A DNA stretch of 64,000 nucleotides, taken from assembly GCA_009823395.1 (NCBI GenBank), contig CM020501.1, forward strand, positions 26,544,361 to 26,608,360, in the 5' to 3' direction. A program made the translations under genes and the position numbers. Each line of letters opens with the position of its first letter. Within the stretch, counting starts at the first letter, position 1. Below the pieces are notes generated by a model that saw only the letters and a program-made list of their open reading frames with translations, searched no databases and had not been told where the DNA came from. Below are positions 34,861 to 46,310 of the stretch, in pieces. This DNA comes from Thamnaconus septentrionalis. Taxonomy: Eukaryota > Chordata > Actinopteri > Tetraodontiformes > Monacanthidae.

Positions 34861-35530
34861 CCAGCAATGAATATCAATGTTGGCCCGCAACGGCGAATTT
34901 GACACTCCTGCACTGACAGCAGTTCTTTTCTTTTCTTCTTCTTCTTCTTCTTCTTCTTCTTTTCTATCAGGGGGCGGGACTAATAAATCAGGGATTGTTT
35001 GCAGAGCCTTGGCAGAGGGTTTCGGCCGTCCCCAGGCCAACATCACCCACGACAGGTGAATCAGCCGTGGCTCTGCTGCTTCCATTAGCAAGGTGTCGGT
35101 GTTAGCATTTTGGTGGAGTGATTTATGCAATGCTGCTCCGGGAAATGAGCTACGATCCCCCCACCTCAACAACCCCCCACCACAACCCTCCAACACCCTC
35201 CACCAGCCCCAGCTGCACGTATCAGGCATTCTGGCGTCTTCATTAGCTGCATCTTCTCACCACTCTGAACACCATGGCTCCATCATGATGAACAGATCTC
35301 TCCAAGATTTGTTTGAGTTGTTGTTCACCTTTTAATTATTTTTTTTGGTGGGGTAAGTTATTTTTAGCGCCACAGGGAAGCTAGTGGCAACAAATATAGC
35401 ATGTCAGCTCCCATTTTATGGCTGCAAAGGTGCTCAAGTGATGCAATTTAATTCAAAGCGATATATATACACACACACACACGCAGATATATGTTTATGT
35501 ATGTATGTATATATATATATATATATATAT

Positions 35531-36230
35531 CCGCAGCCCTCCTGTTTAGACCAGATGCGCATTTCTCCGCGACGCTCAACAAGCGCTTCTGCTAAGCTGT
35601 TGTTTACTCCCATTTAGACAAGTCCCTCTACTTCTCCGTGTCGTTCGTGCATTAGGCTGGGTTAACACTGGCCGCGGAAGCACCGCAAAGCACTGCAAAT
35701 AGCCGCGGAACGAAGCCCGCTTCCTTTTGGCGCCCATGTTAACCGATGGTGTTGTTTGCATCAGACCTCTGCGGCCGGCTCGCTGCGTGCAGTGTTTTGG
35801 CATCTGGTCTCTTTTGCGTACGAGCTGCGAGCGATCCGCCAGAAACAAAATAAATGCAATTTTCAAAATAAAATGTATTCATATTTGTGCATGTATTTGT
35901 CAAGATCTGGTAGAGTGCGAGAGAGATGAAACAAACAAACATACAAACACACACACATGTGCACACACACACAAGCGATGAAGGGGCACACAGTGAAATG
36001 GCAAATCTTGCACGCAAGTAATTAACAACACCTGCCACATCGGTGCCATGTGAGAGGTTATTCTCACTGTCTGGGCATGTTGTCTGGAGGAAGCAAGTTG
36101 CCCTGTTGTCAAAAAATGTCAAAAGACTCAAGAGTCTGTTTGAACAACTAGCTCAGTGCAAAATAAATATATAACATCAATATCTTGTTAAGTTACATAT
36201 AGTGCAGGGTAAAAAAAAACTAAGGACACT
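35531..36230. repeat. Dispersed repeat family G, copy 1
   Basis: Blocks CCGCAGCC.TCCTGTT.AGACCAGA, GTTGTTTACTCCCATT, CTACTTCTCCGTGTCGT, CGCCCATGTTAACC, TAGAGTGCGAGAGAGATG, AAGCGATGAAGGGGCACACAGTGAAATGG and TTGTTAAGTTACATATAG are shared with the better-preserved element at 54042-54859. The right end is decayed. Confidence 0.65.
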
Positions 36231-36271
36231 ATTACGATAAAAAAAAATTTCGACTGACAACCTTAATATAC

Positions 36272-36276
36272 AGTAC

Positions 36277-36365
<89 letters not shown>

Positions 36366-36395
36366 CATATATATACATATATATATTAATTACAT
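36272..36395. repeat. (TA)n tract
   Basis: A long TA run with a few TACA interruptions. Confidence 0.95.
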
Positions 36396-36526
36396 ACTTA
36401 CATACATGTATATATTAATATCAGTAATATAGGATTTTAGAGAGAACTGTGAACACAGACAGACAGCATTTTTAGCCCTGTGTTTACAGCAGCCTACAGG
36501 GTTTTAACTTTGTCCCGTGTGACGGC

Positions 36527-36592
36527 TAGCAAGGCCGCAGGACACTAGCAAGGCCGCAGGACGCTAGCAGGACACTACCAGGACGCTAGCAG
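36527..36592. repeat. Short tandem repeat on AGCAAGGCCGCAGGACRCT
   Basis: Two nearly perfect 19-bp units (CTAGCAAGGCCGCAGGACA) are followed by three shortened units of GCTAGCAGGAC type. Confidence 0.8.
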
Positions 36593-37504
36593 TAGGCTAA
36601 TAGTACGTTAGCTGCAGGTAGCGGCTCCCCGGGAACGCCAGGAAAACCAGTCGTTCCGCTCTTGTTTTCCAGCCGCCGGGACACTTTCTACCCGACAGAT
36701 CGTCCGGTCCGGCGCGTCCCAGCGTAACGAACGCCCAGCGGCAGCGGCGCCAGCCAAGTTGCCCACCCCCCTCGCCTCCCACCCACAAATTTCAGCGAGC
36801 AACGACTGGTTGCTATGGAAACACCTCCCCTTCTTTTCTTTTTTTCCTCCTCCGAGGGAGCTGGTTGTGTGTGGAACGAGGCAATGGGAGGCCGAGCTGC
36901 AGCAGGTGCGACGGAGGCTCTGATGTCTCCACTAATGGTTCCGCTGGGGCCCCGAGGAGGATTGACAGGGGGGAACCACACGGCGGTGCCACGGTTTCCA
37001 CACACGCACATGTGCACACACACACACACACACAGAGTGCCTACCTAACTCCACTTTGTGTGCAAGTGGGAGGGCGTGTGCTGGAATCCAATGCCCCCGT
37101 ACCTTGACATTCCCGCCAATTAAACCAGGGAAGAGCCACCCTCCCCCCTAGAACCCTCCTCACACCTCTTCTCCACCCCTTCCCCAACCCCCCGCCCCCA
37201 CCCCCCTCCCCATCAAAGAGCCTCGGTATCTGGGTATTTGGGTTATCCGTGTCTTAGGATTGATTCTCGTTGGGTCTTACGTAATGGTACAATGCCTCCA
37301 CGCTTTCCAAGGTTCAAAGTATCGGGGAGCCCTCGGCTGAAGCTGCGAGCTGAGAAGCCGCGCCTCAACTTGCTCGCCTAAACAACGAGGCAATTTTCAT
37401 TCGCAGCATTTCATTTTGGAACGGCTGTTTTCGAGGAAAACGTGGCCGAGGTCATACACGGCGCAAAAAAACTAGCTTGGAAAAATACAGATTCCAGCCG
37501 CGGC

Positions 37505-37765
37505 TTTGGGCCGACTGTAACTTAGGAAGTAGAGCGGGTTGTCCAATGGCTGAAAGGTTGGCGGTTCAAATCCCGCTCAATCCGAGTGTGTCGTTGTGTC
37601 CTTAGACAAGACACTTAATCTGCATTGCCTCTTACGAATGTGACTAAATGTCGGCTGTGGCTACACATGTAGCTCCACCACCAGTGTGAATGTGGTTTGA
37701 ATGAATAATTGGGTTCAATGTAAAGTGCTTTGAGTGCCTAGAAAAGTGCTATATAAATCCAATCC
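37505..37765 (+). mobile_element. tRNA-derived SINE with a teleost-type tail
   Basis: An A box near AAGTAGAGCGG (37527-37537) and a perfect B box GGTTCAAATCC (37563-37573) form a tRNA-like promoter. The body contains GTCCTTAGACAAGACACTTAATC and the tail has AAAGTGCTTTGAGTGCCTAGAAAAGTGCTATATAAAT. That combination is characteristic of abundant teleost SINEs. It is inserted antisense to ncam2. Confidence 0.8.
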
Positions 37766-37958
37766 ATAATTATCATTGGGATTTTTCACAGAAATAGCAA
37801 GTAGCCAGGAGGTGGTGCCATGGCGCGGATGACTTGCACCAGTGGCCGAACAAGTCAGAGCCGGGCCGGGGGCCCTACTGCAAGCTACACAGCCTGGACG
37901 CAGTTGTTGTGAATGGGTTGTGCAATGGTATTGCCTGCAGCTATGTAGATTTTGAATG

Positions 37959-38129
37959 CAAACTCTTTGGAAACCGACGTGAGTTTCCGTTGAACATAAA
38001 GTTACGTTCAAGACAACTTAGAAATACGGGACAAACCACGTCCCGTATCGATTCAAAACGGGACGCACCATTTCATTGTCAAATACCGGACAATTCTGTA
38101 TTTTAAGGGACGGTTGGCAACTCTAACCA
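37959..38129. repeat. Dispersed repeat family I, copy 2
   Basis: Nearly identical to 30536-30702 in the same orientation; see that copy for shared blocks. Better preserved around AATACGGGACAAACCACG. Confidence 0.75.
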
Positions 38130-39989
38130 AGACACGGGTAACGTTGTTGGCGCCGTACCAGGGGTCGGGGTCGGGACTGAATCGCTGCAAACACCGTCAG
38201 GTTCATCTTTTACAAGAAGAGAATGAGGGCAAACAAAATAGGAGTCAAGCTTGGGCAATTTGGTTTTTCCTCGCTCCCTTTATTCTTTTTCTTTGCGTTT
38301 TGTTGCTCCACTTTCGTGTTTGTAACTGCTCCCACTAATTTTTCATGCTGTTCTTTGTTCTGTCGACAGGCGATTAATAATAACGTTAATATAGTCCGTC
38401 AGACGGACGGCGTGAGGGACAGCTGGGGATTACGTGTTTACCTGGAATGCCGTAAATGGGGGAAAAGTTAGGGAGAGTCCAAAGGCCTGAGCCTGATAGG
38501 GGCCCCATGAAAATAGGCTACAGGGCCCTCAATGGTAGGTCAGTGAATGTCCTCCCGTATATCTGCATGGAGTGGTTCGGTCCCGTCAACATCCCAGCAC
38601 ATCTGTCGCACGAGGGGAGGGACTGTTTAAGATAGCTGCCAGGAACGGTAGTTGCACGAGGCAGCAGGCCCCGCCTCCCAGCAGAGCCTGCCCACTAGGG
38701 CGACGGGCCCTAGTGGGTCCCGGGCCGGGAGGCATCCGCTCCCTTAGCCGCCCTGACGCTCCGCCGGTGACTTGTACCCACGCTTATACGCTAATACAGC
38801 AAACCCGTGTTTTTTACCGGGAAGCGGATGAGTCAAAAAAACAAAAAAAACAAGGCGGTGTTGATCTTTAAAAAGCTGGAGGAACAATAGATATTAAAAA
38901 AAAAAAAAAAAAAATAATGAAGCTTTCTGAGCTCTTATCACCTTGGAAAAAATCTGATTAGCGGCGCCTTCAACGACGGTGTCTGAGAAATGTTAATGAA
39001 CGTAAGAGGATGGAATCGTGCTGCTCTCTGAAGTATGTGAAGACGCTTGTCGTCGTGCCAGCCGCGCTCTATTTATACATCTTCCTTTGTGGCTCAGTGT
39101 TTCTACCTTTGAGTCAGTTTCTATGAAGATTATTAGTATATGCAGGAACACAAACTTCCCGAATATGTTGCTGGGCAACTGTCTTTTACCGTTCAGGTAC
39201 TGTGTTTGATTTTTGTAAATTTTATTTTATTTGTTTTTACCACTAGATGGCGTAGTTGTCGCACTCAACGTCCGGCCAAAACAAACTGAGATCCTGCAGG
39301 TCGTCAGCGGCTATGGCTATCGTTATACAGTATATAAGGTGTGGTGATTGACTGTGTGTGTGAGCTGAGGTGTGTGTGAGGTGTTTCTTTGCAGCAGGCT
39401 GCAAACAAAGGGCTAAATATAATAAATAAATAAATAAGTATGTCCAGATATCTTCTAAGCTTTATAACCAGCAATCGTGCCAGACTCCTCTGCCAGAACC
39501 CGGGATGAAAAGTAAAAAGAACTGAAAATGCAGAGAATGTGACTTTGTTGTCCTTTTAATCATTGATTGTATTTCATCATTGATCCATTTTGACCTCCTT
39601 AACGTCGCTCTGCAAAGAGGAGGGGGTCGGGTTCGAATGAACATCGAAGACAGTCCTCCTGGTCAGACGACGGCGACCAATGTGACCGCTGAGCCCCCCT
39701 CCCCCCGTCTCCACCCCTCGCCCCTCCCCCTGCCACGTCGCATTAACCTGCGCCCTGAGAAAATAGTGATGGGTCAGCAAGGCGGCGCCGCCTCAGTGCC
39801 ACATCTCTCATTAGGCCTGGCAGGAGCCTCGCAACCTGTGACTGGGCTAGCTGTCGCTAAGGCTTTAATCACAAGAATTTCATCTCTCTCGCTCTGTCTC
39901 AGACATACACACACACAAAAGTGTGCACGCAGGGGCCCACTTACCGCGGCTGGACGTTTACCAGGGGGTCCCTGATTGCAACATAACGT

Positions 39990-40300
39990 CCACGTTACGC
40001 CAGGTTCGCAGCTGGACGTGGAAGCGCCGTGAAGCGGAGACCGCTTCCATTCGGCGCCCATATTAACCAATGTAGTGGTTCAAACTAGACGCAAAGCGGC
40101 GCTCGCCTCCCCTCGCAGCTCGCGCCGTGCATTTATCGTTTCGGCGTCTGCCCTATCTTGTGCGTCAATTGGACAGGAAGTCGCTCAGTGAAAAATGAGA
40201 AAATCTGGTTAATTTTCAAAATAAAGACATTTCAAAATACAATACTGCAAATGACAAATTTGATCGTATTTGTGTATGTTTGTCAGTATGTTGTATCATA
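39990..40300. repeat. Dispersed repeat family G, copy 2 (partial)
   Basis: It shares ACCGCTTCCATTCGGCGCCCAT, TTAACCAATG, GGACAGGAAGTCGCTCA and TTTTCAAAATAAA...AATGACAAAT with the family. A related scrap, GTTCGCAGCTGGACGTGG, marks its left end. Confidence 0.5.
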
Positions 40301-40445
40301 CTGGGCGTCACAAACAAACAGGGAATGACCGACAGAAAAGAGGCGATGTAAAATTGATCTTGGAAGTAGAGAAGTAGAGGGAGTTGTCTGCATGGCAGTG
40401 AACAGCAGCTGAGCAGAAGCGCCTGTCAACATTTAAAAAAGTATT

Positions 40446-40447
<2 letters not shown>

Positions 40448-40504
<57 letters not shown>
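40448..40504. repeat. (AC)28 microsatellite
   Basis: Fifty-seven nucleotides of AC repeat. Confidence 0.97.
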
Positions 40505-40507
<3 letters not shown>

Positions 40508-40730
40508 TGAGCCAAAATACCAGCTACAGTGTGTGCAAACCTGGTGAAGACCTACAGGAAACGTTTGACTTCTGTCATCGCCTTTGTAATGTAACCCTGG
40601 TGGTTACATTACAAAGTATTGAGGTGAACTTTTGTTAGTGATCAAATACTTATTTTCTGAGTCATTATACAAATAAACTTCTTGAAAATCAAACAATCTG
40701 ATTTTTTTTTTTTTTTTACATTCTGTCTCT
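40505..40730 (+). mobile_element. Tc1-like element remnant (3' part)
   Basis: TGCAAACCTGGTGAAGACCTACAGGAAACGTTTGAC-type sequence followed by TTTTGTTAGTGATCAAATACTTATTTTC and a terminal AATCTGATTTTTT resembles the 3' part of teleost Tc1/mariner elements. It contains a perfect 15-bp hairpin (40582-40596 with 40602-40616). It ends about 80 bp from the exon 3 donor. Confidence 0.45.
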
Positions 40731-40807
40731 TACAGTGGAAGTGTACCTGTGAGGAACATTATAGACCTCTCTCATCTGATCTTTGGGCTGGGGAGGGGCA
40801 GACTTAC

Positions 40808-41014
40808 GGTAGATCTCCAGCACAACCGACGCCTCCTCGGTGTGGCCGCTGGCGTCGGTGGCCTGGCAGCGGTAGATGCCGGCGTCCTCCACGATGGCGT
40901 TGTAGATGATGAGGCGGGAGCGCGAGGACTCGGTGTGCAGCGACATCCGCCGCGAGGTGACGATGCGCTCGCCCTGTGGGTTGAACCACTCCAGCCTCAC
41001 TGGCTCGCCAATGG
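40808..41014 (-). CDS. ncam2: ncam2 exon 3: second part of Ig1
   Basis: The 207-nt exon follows a strong acceptor (TTTTTTCAG). Two bases complete an Ala codon from exon 2. It encodes 68 residues, [17 protein letters not shown] through [19 protein letters not shown] to VVLEIY, and ends one base into a Gln codon before donor gtaagt. EWF carries the core tryptophan and DAGIYRC the F-strand cysteine of Ig1. [10 protein letters not shown] followed by VVLEIYQ is the NCAM2 form; NCAM1 has GIYKCVVTGEDG and KIFQ in the same places. No frameshift is seen. Length is 12 nt shorter than the corresponding NCAM1 exon as I remember it, consistent with a shorter NCAM2 loop after the first cysteine. Confidence 0.95.
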
Positions 41015-41289
41015 CTGAAAAAACAGAGGGAACATGTTTGGTTTTTCCCGTTTCCCAATTTGGCACTCAATTGGACAACTGGACAAATTGACAAACTGAT
41101 TTGAGGCGAGGCGTGTGACCCGGAAGTTTTCTACTATTTGCGAGAGATTGCAGCGGGTGGTCGTATCTTCTGGACTCCATGTCACCTTCTCACCTTGTAT
41201 GAAAAGCATCGCAAATGTGTTTATTTTTGTGACGCCTGCTGCTATCTCTCGGTGGGGGGGATTTATTATCCGTTTTGGCTGTCGAAACA

Positions 41290-41445
41290 GAAAATGGAAA
41301 ATACAAGTCGCCATTTCAGATCACAATATAGATATAATGTCCGCACAAAATGTTGATATGTTTCCACGAAATATTGATTTGTTCTCACAAAATATTAATT
41401 TGTGGCCACTAAATAAATACAACAACTAAAAACTGCAGCAGTCTA
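41290..41445. repeat. Repeat family J, copy 1
   Basis: Internally repetitive units of roughly 35-40 bp on CACAAAATATTAATTTGTGGCCAC and TTTCCACGAAATATTGA. The same motif in both orientations fills large parts of 42735-46310. Confidence 0.6.
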
Positions 41446-41929
41446 AGGGTGCTCTTGTCAATTTTTTGTTTTATCCCACAATTCTACAGTTATTTAACTG
41501 GGCTTGTTTTCAAAGCTTTAGTACAACAGTTAGCTGTTGCTTGCTAACATTTAGCTGACGTTAGCAGATTGCTCTTGATTATTTTGCGGCCATGAATAAG
41601 TACTTTGTGAGCGTATTTTATTTTTTCCGTGGCCGCAAATTTGTATTTTGTAGGGACAGTTACAATCTCAGTTCTTTTAGGCCTTAGTTTTAATATGAAA
41701 AACAAATTAATAAATGATACACAGTTTACGAAGGCCTGGCGAGGACGTAGCAACTAACCGCACATCTTCAACCTCGTTGATGACGCCGATTTGCAGTGCA
41801 AATCTTCGTCTTGTGACGGCCGATAGAGATTTCTGGGGCGACCGAGCAATAGTCCGCTTGACCCCGAACTTTCCCCGAAAGTTGCTCCAGCCCAAGACTG
41901 CAGGATGACTGCAAGTTCAGTTCCTATCA

Positions 41930-42466
41930 GAAACCAGCGGGTCCAACATAAAGAAACCACCAGATCAAGGCCCTGTCATGGCCAGCCTAATCTCCAGACC
42001 TGCACCCCATTGAAAACCTCTGGAATGTGATCAAGAGGAAGATGGATGGTCACAAGCCATCAAACAGAGCTGAGCTGCTTGAATTTGGTATAAGGTCACC
42101 AACAGCAATGTGAAGGACTGGTGGAGAGCATGCCAAGACGCATGGAGGCTGTGATTAAAAATCAGGGTTATTCCATCAAATAATGATTTCCAAACTCTTC
42201 CCAAGTTAAAACATTAGTAGTGTGGTGTTTCAAAACAAATATAAACTTGTTTTCTTTGCGTTATTTGAGGTCTGAAAAGACTGCAGCTTTTTTGTTATTT
42301 TGACCATTTGTCATTTTCTGCAAATAAATGCATTTTATTTGGAAATTTGGAGAAATGTTGTCAGTAGTTTAAAGAATGAAACAAAAATGTTTATTTTACT
42401 CAAACAAATGCCTATAAATAGATAAATCAGAAAAACGTATATGTTTTTTCCAGAGCTGTATATATA
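41930..42466 (+). mobile_element. Tc1/mariner transposon remnant (3' half)
   Basis: It holds the C-terminal end of a Tc1 transposase followed by a conserved 3' untranslated part (TTATTTGAGGTCTGAAAAGACTG, TTTTTTGTTATTTTGACCATTTG, TTCTGCAAATAAATGC). The 3' terminus is TTTTTTCCAGAGCTGTATATATA. The 5' half is missing. Confidence 0.75.
41979..42170 (+). pseudogene. Tc1 transposase C-terminal fragment
   Basis: The frame from 41979 reads WPA, a stop, SPDLHPIENLWNVIKRKM, DGHKPSNRAELLEF. This is the signature region around the third catalytic acidic residue of Tc1/mariner transposases (SPDLNPIENLW). Glutamine is replaced by a stop, asparagine by histidine, and a frame change follows ELLEF. It cannot be active. 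Confidence 0.8.
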
Positions 42467-42734
42467 TACATCATATGCAACTTGAAGTCGTCCGCCGGGG
42501 GATGATGGAGCCGTCTGCAAGCGTTTCACTCGCTGGCTGCAAATTCTCCGTAATGAAAGTGTCAGCGTGCGGCACCATTAGTGGGACCATCAATCAGCTG
42601 CGGACGAGAAAGAGGGAGACGGGGCTGAGGCCCAATTTTCCCTGTAATACCAGCAAGCTGGCAAGCTTGTTAAAAGTCGGTTTAAAAAAAAAAAAAAGTA
42701 CAAAATGGATGGGATAGAATACAACATGACAAGC

Positions 42735-43265
42735 GACTTGTTCTTACAGTGATGACGGAGCCCCAGACACGGACAATATAAATAAATTGTGGCCACAATA
42801 TAGAATATAACATGCGCACAAAATGCTGATTTGTTTAAATTTGAAATAAACATAGTGTGTGCACGAAATGGCAAAGAAATGCAGTAGCCTACAGAACGTC
42901 ATCAAGGTGAGTATCTCTTGTTATGTTCTTGTTTTCCATACGTCCCACATTCCCACTGCTATTTACGTGGGCTTCAGTTTAATCCTTTATTACAATGGTC
43001 AGCTGACATTAGCTCACGATTAGCTGACGTTAGCAGACTGCCCCAGACTACTTTGGGGCCACAAATAAGTACTGTTTTGCGCAAGTTCTATATATTTCGT
43101 GGCCACATTAGTACTGCGGGGTCAAATTAGCGTTTTGTGTGTACTTTTTATTTGTTTTGTGGACACAAATTAGTCCTTTGTGGAACAAATACATATTTTA
43201 TGGGGAAAAATTATCGTTTTGTTTGCAGGTTATATTGATATATTATGGCCACAATTCATTAATTA
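42735..43265. repeat. Repeat family J, copy 2 (bipartite)
   Basis: The left part (CACAATATAGAATATAACATGCGCACAAAATGC) and right part (GTGGCCACATTAG..., GTGGACACAAATTAG..., TTTTGTTTGCAGGTTATATTGATATATTATGGCCACAA) have opposite orientation. They flank a unit with GCTGACATTAGC and TTAGCTGACGTTAGCAGACTGCCCCAGAC. The same GCTGACGTTAGCAGA phrase occurs at about 41550. Confidence 0.6.
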
Positions 43266-43411
43266 ATTTATTTTAACCCCCTCCCTCACGTCTGGGGCTC
43301 TGTAAGGGAGGGGGGAAAAGGGGCCCTTGAGCAAAGTTTCTGACCTCCATTTCCTTCGCAGCTGGTAGCACCGGACTGCAAGGGTCTGCCACTTCTGGAG
43401 GGCCCAGAGGG

Positions 43412-43446
<35 letters not shown>

Positions 43447-43705
43447 GGGGTACCAGAGTGCACCCCCCAACTGTGGATACACGCCGGAAAGGAGTGCTTC
43501 TAGCATCAAAAATAGCCCCTCCGTGGGATCCGGGGAGCAATTTTAGCTTCTTTTTTTTTTATCCCCCCCACAAACGTTTAGTCGGGGTTGCATCACGAGT
43601 AGCACGCTAATGCTAGTCGCGGTGCTACGAGCTGCTGAGAGCTTCCCCTTTGAAAATCTGCACTAGCTCGCCGGGTTCTTGGCGAGACTGGAGGCTTTGG
43701 CGGTC

Positions 43706-43752
43706 AATTCCTACGACCTGCGCGGCAATCGGTGGCGCAGGTCGTAGGAATT
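43706..43752. repeat. Perfect 18-bp inverted repeat, 11-nt loop
   Basis: The left arm AATTCCTACGACCTGCGC (43706-43723) is exactly complementary to the right arm (43735-43752), with loop GGCAATCGGTG between. It is followed at 43761-43808 by three direct copies of GCTCGTGCCGCYA. No known element recognised. Confidence 0.9.
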
Positions 43753-43807
43753 AAGGGGAGCGCTCGTGCCGCCACTGCTCGTGCCGCCACCGCTCGTGCC
43801 GCTAGCA

Positions 43808-44164
43808 CTGTTTGATGGCTCAGTTTGATGATGCCCCGAGCCGACTGGTCCGAGTGTGTCACTGGAGCCCTTCCAGTTCCCCAGTTACAGGAACTGAGAA
43901 ATGAGCTGAAGATTTCTGCCCTATATTCATTTATTGGCCAAAAATGAGTATTTTGTAGGGATGAAATAGTAGTTTGTGCGCAAATATATGTTGCCGCCAA
44001 ACTAGCCGGATGCCGCAAGCTAGTAAGTTGTCGTCATGGGATGGCCGCTGTTTGATGGCTCAGTTTGATGGCGCCCCGAGCTGACAGCTCCGTGTGTGTG
44101 TCACTGGGGTCCTTCCAGGTCCCCGGTAACAGGAACCGGAAAATGATTAGAAGATTTCTGCCCT
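43808..44164. repeat. Direct duplication, about 113 bp, offset 240-242 bp
   Basis: 43808-43922 and 44048-44164 both begin CTGTTTGATGGCTCAGTTTGATG and end GATTTCTGCCCT. They share GCCCCGAGC, GTGTGTCACTGG and CCTTCCAG between. The spacer contains a family J piece with GCCGGATGCCGCAAGCTAGTAAG, which recurs at about 45350-45390. Confidence 0.85.
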
Positions 44165-44680
44165 CCCATCGCCCCGCGGCTAATTATTAGCGTAGCCTGA
44201 TATAGCCCCTGGGCAGGCGCTGAATTAGCCCCAGTGGAAACACGCTGATCTCGGGTGTGAGGGCGTGTGAAAAAATGGGAGTTAAACTACGTGTTCTAAA
44301 CGTCCTCTGTCTCCCTTCCAGCTCCGTCTCACCCGATGGTGACAGTCTGATGGGTAAAAGAGAAAAAAAATAAAAATCCGCTCTACCCGGAGCTCTGTGA
44401 CCTTGTCTGGGAAACAATACCCTCGATAACACGATATTCTCTTTCAAACTCATTTTTTTTTTTTTTTTCTCTCTCTTTTTTCCGAAAGACTTTCTCTGTC
44501 TTTTCTTTCCGCCAGCTAAATCGCATGGGAGGTTCTTGACGGGGGCGGTGGAAAAACTTTGACGAGTTAAACAAGGGCGTCCATTGCTGTTCTTTTTTGT
44601 TTTTTTTGCTATGCGGTGGATTGTGAGAAGGCCACCGCTGCGACTGAGGTTCCAGTTCTGTTTCCTACACTGTGGGCACA

Positions 44681-44739
44681 ATAAATATATATATGTATAT
44701 ATATATAGTTCTATATATATATATATATGGGCATAATAA

Positions 44740-44772
<33 letters not shown>

Positions 44773-44805
44773 TATATATATATATATATAATATGTATAT
44801 GTATA
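44681..44805. repeat. (TA)n tract with GGGCATAATA interruptions
   Basis: AT-rich microsatellite cluster. Confidence 0.95.
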
Positions 44806-44819
44806 ATTAATCATACATA

Positions 44820-45395
44820 AATATTTAATTCTTCCCACAAAATACTAATTTGTGGCCACAAAATAAATGTAACGTGCACACAAGTACGCATTTGTTAATT
44901 GTGTAGTTTCCTAATTTGGGATCAATAAAGTACATCCATCTATCTATCTATTTGTGGCCATGTCTGGGGCAGTCTGTCAACATCAGCTACCTGTTGTAAT
45001 GAAGTATTAAAACACAAGCATAACTTAACAACTGTCTTAATGTGCGACAAATCAACAAGATATTGACAAGAACATAATTAGAAAAGATACACATCCCGTA
45101 GGGCACTGCAGGTTGTAGGTCCTTCGTGCGCAAGTTATATTTATTTTGTGGGGACGTTGTATTTATTCTGTGGCCGCAAATTAGTGTTTCATTGCCACAA
45201 ATTTCTGTTTCGCACATACATGATATTTATTACGTGACCACAAATTACTATTTCGTGCATACGTTATATTTATTAAGTGACCAAAAATTGCTATTTTGTG
45301 GGGACGAATTAGTTAGCGTGCACGCTATATGTATATTGCAACCAAGCCAGCCGGATGCCGCAAGCTCGTAAGTTGTCGTCAAGGGACTGAAAACA
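44820..45395. repeat. Repeat family J, copy 3
   Basis: CCCACAAAATACTAATTTGTGGCCACAAAATAAATG lies at the left. At 45120-45340 there are five or six units of GTGGCCGCAAATTAGTGTTTC / TGCGCACGTTATATTTATT type in the other orientation. A 44980-45120 core on CTGTTGTAATGAAGTATTAAAACACAAGC recurs at 46062-46190. Confidence 0.65.
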
Positions 45396-46061
45396 CATAA
45401 GGGGGGAAGAAAAAAATTACAGTACACAATACTTAACCGAGGCTAACGTGAGCACAACACGTCACTGTTTACGTGCGGCGCCGGAGCTTTGCACTCCTCG
45501 CAGGGCCGTTCCTGACCCTTTTTTTGAACGCCGGCTGTGAGAAATAAACAAGGGATGAATTCAGATGAGATGCAAGGTTAAGCAAACACTGGCACTGTTA
45601 TTTCTTCTTCTCCCTCCCTCTGCTCCTCCGCAGACCACTTAGAACGGAAAGTGAGGTCTCTCTCCGGCGGTCAGTGTCCTTTAAAGCTGAGTACATCTGT
45701 TTCACCTCCACCACCTCCCCCTTTCTCTTCCGCATCTTTCGATGGTGCACTAACACAAGGTCTCAACCATTTGTACACGTATAGCACATTTTAATTTAAG
45801 TAGATTGTTTTTCTTTTCGTGCCTGAAATCGGGACCAGGGTCAAATTTTTTGCTGTTACAAATACAAATATTTTGACCTTCTTCTGTCTCTTATTGAACC
45901 AAAGCGGGGCTTCAAAATCTAAAGCAAAATAAAAAAAAAAAGGAATAAAAACAGGTGTGTGTATTTCATGCGTATGCATACTTCTGGTAAATCTGGTTTT
46001 GGCTGGACAGCGACGTGAAAAAACAGAACAAACAATCACACAAAAAGAAACAAAGACAAAA

Positions 46062-46310
46062 CGTCAGCTATCTGTTGTAATGAAGTATTAAAACACAAGC
46101 CTAACTTAACAACTCTCTAAATGTGGGAGAAATCAACAAGATATTGACAAGGACATAATTAGAAAAGATACAAATCCTGCAGTTTGCAGGTATTTTGTGC
46201 GCACGTTATATTTATTTCATGGCCACGAATCAGAATTTTGTGCCTATGTTATATTTACTCTGTGGAAACAAATGAGTATTTTGTGCGTACTATATTTTTT
46301 CTTTTTTTTT
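46062..46310. repeat. Repeat family J, copy 4
   Basis: The core TCAGCTATCTGTTGTAATGAAG onward matches 44981-45125 with few differences. It is followed by TATTTTGTGCGCACGTTATATTTATTTCATGGCCACGAATCAG units. Confidence 0.7.

Larger units (their letters stand above)
30165..40807 (-). other. ncam2: ncam2 intron 3
   Basis: At 10.6 kb this is the longest complete intron here, between Ig1 and Ig2. It contains a LINE (32690-34860), a hAT-related element (32280-32690), a SINE (37505-37765), two copies of repeat family I, copies of family G, a Tc1-like tail (40505-40730), TA and CA microsatellites and a duplicated GCTAATTAGC palindrome (32060-32096). From 36600 to 37500 and 38150 to 39980 I see no repeat that I can classify and no exon. 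Confidence 0.85.

Noticed and set aside
34669..35229. 186-codon minus-strand frame with poly-Glu
   Set aside because: The Glu run is a CTT microsatellite. One end is the 5' edge of the LINE and the rest shows no recognisable protein feature.
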